Shown here: in pieces, positions 57,284 through 64,000 of the stretch
Numbering within the stretch: position 1 is the stretch's first letter
How the letters are laid out: every line of letters begins with the position of its first letter
From: Buddleja alternifolia
Lineage: Eukaryota > Streptophyta > Magnoliopsida > Lamiales > Scrophulariaceae
Assembly (NCBI GenBank): GCA_019426215.1
Contig: CM033395.1
Span: forward strand, 18,900,569-18,964,568
DNA length: 64,000 nt
Direction: 5' to 3'
Program-made: the position numbers and the translations under genes
The notes under the pieces: generated by a model
Databases searched by the model: none
The model's input: the letters and a program-made list of their open reading frames with translations, nothing else
What the model was told of the DNA's origin: nothing

Positions 57284-57789
57284 AATGAATTGCCAAATGA
57301 TTTTGGGAGCGACTGTAGAATGAGATCGGTTTGAAAGTGGAAGTCCATGGTGAAATCAAGGGCTTCAAGTCTCTCAATCATAGAGATCATTTTGAGGACG
57401 TGATCCCCAACTTTCTCTACATCTTTCATTCTAGCTCCAAAGAGTTCTTTTGATATATCATATCGAGCAATCCGACTGTGTTCTCCATAGAGTTCCCTCA
57501 AGAGCAGCAAGATCTCCACAGACGTTTTAATCTTCTCATAAGAACATTGGAGATCATTGCTCATCAAAACCAGTATGTAACCTCTAACTTTAACGTCATC
57601 CTTAACCAATGTTTCATAGGCAAGTAGATCCTCAAAGTTTTCAGTATCTATGACTAGAAGCTTCTCTTCTTCGAGCACATATTCTAAGTCCTCGAGATTA
57701 AGGACTATCCTTAGATTTCTTTTCCAGTCAATGAAATTATGTCCAGTGAGGACATTTTTCTCAAGTAGAATTGTGAGTGGGTTAACCAT
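57280..57789 (-). pseudogene. gag: B2 gag N-terminus
   Basis: 169 codons opening MVNPLTILLEKNVLTGHNFI, then LRIVLNLEDLEYVLEEEKL, RELYGEHSRIARYDISKELF, VEKVGDHVLKMISMIERLEA and TDLILQSLPKSF. This is the longest undamaged gag N-terminus of the group in the window. The frame shifts near 57280 just before the continuation at 57283. Confidence 0.9.
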
Positions 57790-59988
57790 TATAGAGAGTG
57801 ATTATCAAACTGCAGAAAATACCAAGATTATTCAATTAGATGCTTTATATTGTCTAAAACAAGTAATTTTAAAAGACTTGTACAATTACTTATCTCCCAC
57901 TATTTTTCTCAATTATTGTACTCCCACTTCAATAACGGAAACCTCGTTGGATAGGTTTCATAGTGAATGACTGAGGTCCTCAATGTCTACATGGGTTGCA
58001 ACCTTTTTTGATATATGGCCCGTCTAGAAATTGAGGCGGCGCCTAGCGCCAATTAAACCATTTAACGATTCAATCCCTTTGACTCATAAATCACTTAACC
58101 GCAACCTTTTTTGATATATAGGTGGTGATTCATCTAAGTCTATTCCCATCAACTCTTATCAGTCTAACAACCTAACCTCGCCTTGCAACCTTTTTTGATA
58201 TATGGGGCAAAATTCGGTTCGACTGAAGGCATCAAATGCACTAAAGAAGATTAAGCATATTACCTTTATATATAACCCCCTAATACCAGGACGATACCAT
58301 ATACAAGATGCAGCCATCTCGTTCTAAAGCTTGATGGAGACCCAGGATATCAAATACCCTTTACTTACTTAGTATCATTTGATTTAGGGAGAATTAATAA
58401 CTTAATAGTTATTATATTTTGGGTCTCACTTTGCACATTAATTTATTATGCACTAGATAGGAAAATGCATAAGAAAAACACCTAGCAATTTCTAATAACA
58501 CACACGTGTGGGCTTTAATCTAGATTGTCTCGAGCCAACGAGTCAATCGGGGATGGGTTCCAATCTATTACAAAAGAGTTTCTTGACTTTGCTCCAAGCT
58601 TGCCACTGACTTCTCTTTTCATTGGACCTATCTAATATTTTTATTACAATGGTACATGCCAATACAATTGTTGTTCTAAATAAAATAAAGATATAAACTG
58701 GGGGCTCAAACTCCAGCCCAATACAACTCAGATAATAAAAAAAAACCAACCCTAAGCCCATACGAGGTGTCACCATCACATAATTATAAAAGGAGCACAT
58801 AATCAAATTAAACACATATATGATTAATATTAAACTTTATTTAATATTTAATTAAATCCAATTTAATTATTTTCAAAAATAAATCCAATTTATTTTGAAT
58901 TTTAATGTTAATGGGCTAAGGCCAAATATTTACTTTAATCCAATTAAAGTGGGCTCTATCAAATAAAACCCAACATGGGTGAAATAATTTAAAAGCAAAG
59001 TTAAACTCTAAGGTTTCAAAAATACATAATTAAATCCAATTTAAATTAAGTTGGGATAACCCAATTTAATTTAAACCATAAAATAAAGCGAGCCCAACAA
59101 GTTTTATTTAGACACTTAAATCCAATTTAAACACCAAGGATTAAATTTGATGATTAATTTTCAAGTGGCTAAAAAATCCAATTTTGCGCCTTAGAAAAAT
59201 CTATTTTTTCAAATAAACTAATCAAGATGAAATCCAATTTAATCTCAATTAAAATTCAATTTTAAAATTGAAAAAAAAATTATGGGGCTTTTAATTTTAA
59301 AAATTAATCCACAAAAATAATTTTAAAAAATGTTAATTGAGCTTGAGCCCAATTTTATTTTCAAAATCATCCATTAGGTTCAAAATACATCCAATGGACT
59401 AAACGAGCCAAGCCCCAATTTAAAAATTTAATTTTAAACATGTTGGGTTAATTTTCCAAGGTCTAGGCCCGGCCCGACTAAAATCAAAATTACACATCGG
59501 GCCAAGCCCGACGCACGGTGCTGCCTTAGCTGGCAGCACCAGCCGCCACACACACACACGCACAGCATGGCGCCGTGCGATCCAATTGCATGACGTTATG
59601 CCTAAGTGGCCAAGCTGCGCTGTGTGACGCGGCTAGGATGCGTCGCATGATGCAGTCATTCCGCGTAGTGCAGTACGGCCAGGCTGTGCTGTTCAGCGAG
59701 ACACGACGTGCTGTTTCGCCTCCGATCAACGCACTGGCTTCTGGCGGCTGTTTTCCAGCGATTCCACCATGGTTTTGTTTCATCTTTTACAATCATGCAA
59801 TTTTAATCATCAAAACTCAATTGTTTAATCATGACACTCAATTTTTACGTTTTTGCATACAATACGAAAAAATATAAAATCATACATTCATATTCATCAA
59901 ATAATATAAACATATAAACATGTATTCATATTTATCAAATAACATAAATACATAAACGCATGGAAAAAATTATCAAAGCCATGAATTT
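57790..59988 (-). mobile_element. copia B2: 5' leader
   Basis: About 2.2 kb noncoding. Three near-identical leader motif copies (element sense ATATATCAAAAAAGGTTGC) at 57998-58016, 58101-58119 and 58185-58203. Purine runs gtgggag near 57895 and 57920. GC-rich block at about 59500-59770. B1 and E leaders are colinear. Confidence 0.86.
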
Positions 59989-60001
59989 GGCTCTGATACC
60001 A
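59989..60001 (-). other. Primer-binding site of B2
   Basis: Element-sense TGGTATCAGAGCC, initiator tRNA-Met type. Confidence 0.9.
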
Positions 60002-60002
60002 C

Positions 60003-62549
60003 TGTTGTGAATCGAACCAGCAGATAATAAATTTTATTGATTCACAAATCCTGGATTCAATTCATGCCTTTGATAATTTTATTTACATAAAAATCGAATT
60101 ACAAGATGAAGATGTAATCCAATTACCTTTTTCGATGAATTTTTTAAGACAAGCTTTGAGAAGCAACGGATCGTTCCTTCCTCTAGATTACCACACGAAA
60201 GATGATCCTCAATTCTTGAAGCTCGACCTCTTCTACCTCTGACAGGGTTGGACGACTAGGGCTTATGGGGAGGGAGAAAGGAATTTTAGTGTTTCACTTC
60301 TTTTCACTCTCTAAGATGAAAATATAACATAGGTTATGTTTTTAGTTAAGCACCTAGTTCTTAAATAAAAACTACTCCTTGACTAAGGAAAGAGGGGGCG
60401 GCTGAAATGGCCTTAGGGATAGGTTTACTGGGCTTCATCTAATTCCAAGCTCAGTGTTAAGTATTTAAATAATATTCTCAGTCCAATCCAATTGGTAATT
60501 AATTAATACTAGGCTCTTTTTATTAATAGTACTTTATCAATTCTAAATTAATAATACTATTAATATTGATTGAATAAATTATTTAATTACAATAATTAAA
60601 TATATTTATTATAATCAATACATATCCCATTGATAATTTCCACTCTAAGTGAGATTACCAAAATACCCTTTTATGAAGTAAAACTCCTTTATTTTATCAT
60701 CTTTATATAGCTCGACTCTCTAGGCTCGTCTTGATTGGCATTGGGAGGATTCCAAGAATATAGTTATCACCAAGTCATTCCAGTGAAGCTATACCCAAAC
60801 CCAATCAAGTACGAGATGAATATTTCATTACGAACCTTTAAGTTATAATTACAAAAAAAGTATAAACTCTTCGCTGGGGCGACTTGATCAAGTAAAAGTC
60901 ATGGAATGTCAACCTCATACAACTTGATACTGTGCTATAATCATACTGATGTGAAATTACTAAACTTCCGTTTGTATCCAATACAAGTCAAACATAAATG
61001 CTTTCGCCAAAGACTTTAATTTCACAACACTTATGACGTACAGGTCGTTTCTCGTTTACTTTCAAGACAATGAATTTCTTATTGGCAGTCCACTTCCCAT
61101 TGTCAAATGCACCCATTGAATCGTACTTTGAGGTCGACCCCACCAACGGGTGATTAGGCCTAACTACTCTAATAACTTATTCAATGGTACGAGCACAATG
61201 TAAAGGACTCCTCAGATCTAATGCTCACTCACACTATCATAACGGGTAATCATTATCATTGACTGTCACCGAGTAAAAACCTATGTGATAGGATTACAAC
61301 GAGTCGTGTTCAAATATGTCAACTCCGTTAATCATATTCATGACACTGGCTCCCACTATCCAATCAATGTAAGACTAGCACTTTCCTTGTCAAAGCAAGT
61401 GTCATACGAGTTGAACTAAAATGCCCAATTTAGATTCTTTAACTCACGAGCCATGTTTATAAGATCAAGCACTTAACTCCACTAGTGCTCCTACTTATTA
61501 AATAAGTTGTGGTGAGCACACCTTGATCTTAAGGAAAAATTACAACATTCATACTCTATATTGGCATGTACATTTTTTTAGTACTTTAAGTTGGCATGCT
61601 GACAATTTGGGTACATTAACTTGAAAAAATCGACAATTTTGGTACAAATTGGCCGGAAAATTTGGAAATTTTGACTGAAATTGGGGATTTGACTAAAATT
61701 TTGGAATGTTGACTGAAATTGGGAATTTTGACTGATTTGGAGTTATTTTTTTAATAAACTTAATTTCTAAAATAAATTACTTATTTAATATATTATTTTA
61801 TAAATTAAATAAAAAAGAAAAGGAAAAGGAAAAGGAAAAAGAAAAAGAAAAAGAAAAAAAGAAAAGTGAGGGTGGGGAACAGTGTCGTCTTTCCCACCCC
61901 ACCCCACCCTCACACACACAAACACACACAGTCCACACAAACACACACACTCACACACACACGCACACATATATATATAGACACACACAGTCACACACAC
62001 ACACATACACACATATATTTATACATATACACACACGCATATATATACACACATACAGTGATGCAGGGGGTGGGGTGGTTTTTTTTTTATGAAATAATAA
62101 TTCTTTTTAGTTTATATTTAAAATAAAAAAAATCCCAAATTAAGTCAAAATCAATCAAAATCTCTAATTTCAGTCAAAATCCCCCTAATTTAAGTCAAAA
62201 TCAGTCAAAATCCTCAATTTCAGTCAAAATCCTCAAATTTTAGTCAAAATCACCAAATTTTCCAACCAATTTGTACCAAAATTGCCTATTTTTTTCAAGT
62301 TAATGTACCCAAATTTCCAGTAGGCCAACTTAAAGTACTAAAAAAACGTACACGCCAATATAGTGTATGAATGTTGCAATTTTTCCTTGATCTTAAAGAC
62401 CTATTTGTTCAATATATATAATGCCACAATTAGATTTATAAGAACAAACTCAATGCTTTTTTATGAATGATTAATAATGTTCATACAATATAAATAAAAT
62501 GCCCTCCTAAATCTAATTCCTCAATGGCATTGAGGCATAACACCTAACA
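60003..62549 (-). repeat. B2 5' LTR with Mutator-like insertion
   Basis: Minus-strand TGTTAGGTGTTATGCC... to ...GATTCACAACA. Net about 1.68 kb after removing 61533-62386 and one duplication copy, the same as B1. Its intact stretches show the empty sites of the hAT and C1 insertions found in B1. Confidence 0.92.
61533..62386. mobile_element. Mutator-like non-autonomous element
   Basis: Long terminal inverted repeats: left ggaaaaattacaacattcat and, inverted right, ggaaaaattgcaacattcat stay similar for 130 bp or more. A 10-bp duplication ttgatcttaa flanks it (61523-61532 and 62387-62396); long inverted repeats with a 9-10 bp duplication fit MULEs. The inside holds gactgaaattgggaattttg-like repeats, a purine run (61811-61866) and CA-rich tracts (61910-62060). 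No transposase; the ORFs here come from simple repeats. Confidence 0.87.
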
Positions 62550-63273
62550 TGGACCACCACAGTAATGGCATTTGAAATCCCTTTTGAACTTGGACTTTCC
62601 CCTGGATTTGTCTCTTTGATGTTGAGGACCTCTATTTTTGTTTCTTCCTCGCTTGTTAGAATTTTCAGTTACCAAGGCATTTTGCTTGGTACTGAACATC
62701 AACTCCTTTCTACTGGACTCTTCATTTAGCAAAAAATCTTTAACCACTTGCAAGGTTAAATCTCCAGTTGGAGCTGGGTTGCTGACTGACACCACGAGTG
62801 TGTCCCAGCTATCTGGTAGTGAACTAAGCAATAATAAAGCAATCACTTCATCATCAAGGGACATCTACATGTTGATGGATTGATTTATTAGGCCCTGGTA
62901 GGCATTAAGATGCTCTGTCATATTGGCACCCTCCTTATGCCATAGTCAGCTAATTTTTCTGATGATAGAAGCTTTGTTTAAGGCATTTTTCCTCTCAAAC
63001 ATAGCCTCCATATTTTTTCATAGAACATCAGCCTTTTCCTCATTTTCAAAGTGATAGAAGATACTGTGTTCAAGAGAACATCGGATAAACCCGACCGTCT
63101 TTCTGTGCAAGATGGTCCACTTATCTGCACTCATATCTTTTGGTTTGAAAGTATCGCCATGCAAGAGCAAGTAGATCCTTGCAATATAGAAGATCTAACA
63201 TACTCAGTTTTCAGATTAAGTAGTTCGATCAGTTCAATTTGAACATCCCACCAATCGATTATGACTCCTCCAT
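62550..63273 (-). pseudogene. gag: Element J (Tnt1-like copia) gag
   Basis: Decayed gag starting soon after the PBS (ATG at 63273), unlike the long-leader group. Readable pieces: LHRKTVGFIRCSLEHSIFYH, GANMTEHLNAYQGLINQSIN, then MSLDDEVIALLLLSSLPDSW and KFKRDFKCHYCGGP, the first half of a zinc knuckle. The rest of the knuckle is replaced by the B2 LTR at 62549, so B2 inserted here. Several stops, for example just before MSLDDEV. Confidence 0.85.
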
Positions 63274-63303
63274 TTTTAATCCGTGAACTTAAATATGATC
63301 GCG

Positions 63304-63316
63304 GCTCTGATGCCAC
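63304..63316 (-). other. Primer-binding site of J
   Basis: Element-sense TGGCATCAGAGCC, tRNA-Met type with one change, a base or two from the LTR end. Confidence 0.75.
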
Positions 63317-63317
63317 T

Positions 63318-64000
63318 TGTTAGGAAAGAGTGACAATAAGCAAATGACATCAGCGAAACGAAAGCGATATAATTCATTTCCCACTAACTGGATAAAAATG
63401 GGACCACACCAAAGATAGTTCGATCAAAAGAAATATAATAAGATGAGAAGAGAGTTTTTACGTTGAAAATCCAAATCGGAAAAAACCACAGGATCGAAGT
63501 CGAAAACTTCCACTATATCATTAATGGGCTTACACAATTTCTCCCTAAATTAAATAGGGGATACACCAAATTTTTCAACAAAATATCCCTTGAATTACAA
63601 ATACATCAAGTTTAAGAACTTGATATTGTAAAAGAAAAATAGAATAAAGCACTCAATCTTATTTTTCTTCTCCCAATTTTTCTCTCTTTTCTTTCTCTCT
63701 CTATTTTCTTTATAACTGTCTCTTCTCAATCTTTGCTCTTGCTTAGGGTGTGTGAAATGAGCAAGAGAATGCCTCTATTTATAGGCAATTTCCGCCGCCG
63801 ACTTTTTCTCTTATTGGTCAATTTCATCAAGTTGGCCTACAACTTGGAGGCCAAGTTTATATATATATATATATATGGTCAAAATCTAATACATACCTTA
63901 TATTAAATAAGATATAAGATCCAATCTATACCATTGGATTCATTAAATCCAACAGTCTAAAAAGGAATCAAAAAATAGGTGGGAAAATTAATTCGAGTTG
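63318..64000 (-). mobile_element. Element J: 5' LTR (continues beyond window)
   Basis: LTR end ...CACTCTTTCCTAACA at 63318, running past the window edge. Contains ctctctctattttc and tttataggc runs (63690-63790), probably the R/U5 area, and an (AT)n stretch at 63860-63877. Confidence 0.72.

Larger units (their letters stand above)
52625..62549 (-). mobile_element. copia B2: nearly complete element
   Basis: Minus-strand: 5' LTR 60003-62549 (with a Mutator-like insert), PBS, leader, gag, protease, integrase, RT, RNase H, polypurine tract (aagtgggagaa near 53191) and a 3' LTR truncated at 52625 by S. An Emigrant-like MITE interrupts the protease/pre-integrase region. It inserted into the gag of J at 62550. 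Stops and frameshifts disable it. Confidence 0.92.

Noticed and set aside
59526..59877. Opposed ORFs in the B2 leader
   Set aside because: GC-rich leader block free of stops by chance; not conserved as protein in B1.
61785..62126. Cys/Val- and His/Thr-rich ORFs
   Set aside because: Translations of CA/TG and purine simple repeats inside the Mutator-like element.
4647..62549. An endogenous plant virus or a bacterial-type defence system
   Set aside because: All polymerase and integrase domains fit copia, gypsy or LINE architecture; no movement protein, coat protein, CRISPR array or prokaryotic operon is present.

Overview
This is a gene-free stretch of nuclear plant DNA made almost entirely of nested, broken transposable elements. 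The plant origin is inferred from the element types: Ty1/copia elements primed by initiator tRNA-Met, a Ty3/gypsy element, an L1-type LINE, a CACTA element with CACTACTACAAAAA ends, a hAT element, a Tourist-like MITE, an Emigrant/Lemi1-like MITE and a Mutator-like element. I found no host gene, tRNA, rRNA or CRISPR. No retroelement ORF is fully intact. The density and nesting suggest pericentromeric or other heterochromatic DNA. The species cannot be named from the sequence.

Most of the window belongs to one broad group of copia elements. Each has LTRs of about 1.5-1.8 kb, a PBS close to TGGTATCAGAGCC, an unusually long noncoding leader of about 2 kb, and a gag that typically begins MTNPLSILLEKN or similar. 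I label copies A1, A2, A3, B1, B2, D, E, E2, F, G, H, I and solo LTR C. C1 is a different, short-LTR copia; S is a SIRE-like LTR relic; J is a Tnt1-like copia.

Layout. 1-978: gypsy gag (+), cut and fused to the leader of B1. 976-10511: leader and LTR of B1 (-), whose LTR carries a hAT element (2528-4082) and copia C1 (4647-9776), which itself holds a MITE (7348-7793). 10512-14382: gag start, leader and 5' LTR of D (-), into which B1 inserted. 14383-21460: leader and LTR of E (-), into which D inserted; E also holds a LINE (14499-17284) and a CACTA element (19894-21416). 21462-21670: E2 LTR scrap. 21671-25883: A1 (+), 5' LTR to early gag. 25884-27063: SIRE-like LTR scrap, an unrecognised decayed coding stretch and A3 LTR scrap. 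27064-35618: A2 (-), a nearly full-length copia with a truncated 5' LTR. 35619-38745: gypsy pol (+). 38746-42091: leader and LTR of F (-), LTR piece G (-), LTR end of H (+). 42092-44728: H leader and gag (+). 44729-49617: I (-). 49618-52624: S (-) with solo LTR C inserted. 52625-62549: B2 (-), nearly complete, with an Emigrant-like MITE in its coding region and a Mutator-like element in its 5' LTR. 62550-64000: J (-), gag and 5' LTR, into which B2 inserted.

Target-site duplications and broken reading frames give relative ages: E is older than D, D than B1, and B1 than hAT and C1; H is older than G and I, and G than F; J is older than B2, B2 than S, and S than C. The gypsy gag and pol pieces lie on the same strand 34.6 kb apart and could be halves of one element.

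The most interesting signals are in the copia leaders. Each well-preserved leader carries about three copies, roughly 100 bp apart, of a short motif whose 5' half is family-specific and whose 3' half is close to AGGTTGC. Each also carries, about 200-500 bp after the PBS, a GC-rich block, in several cases with clear hairpins or palindromes, inside otherwise AT-rich DNA. These may be RNA packaging or dimerisation signals.
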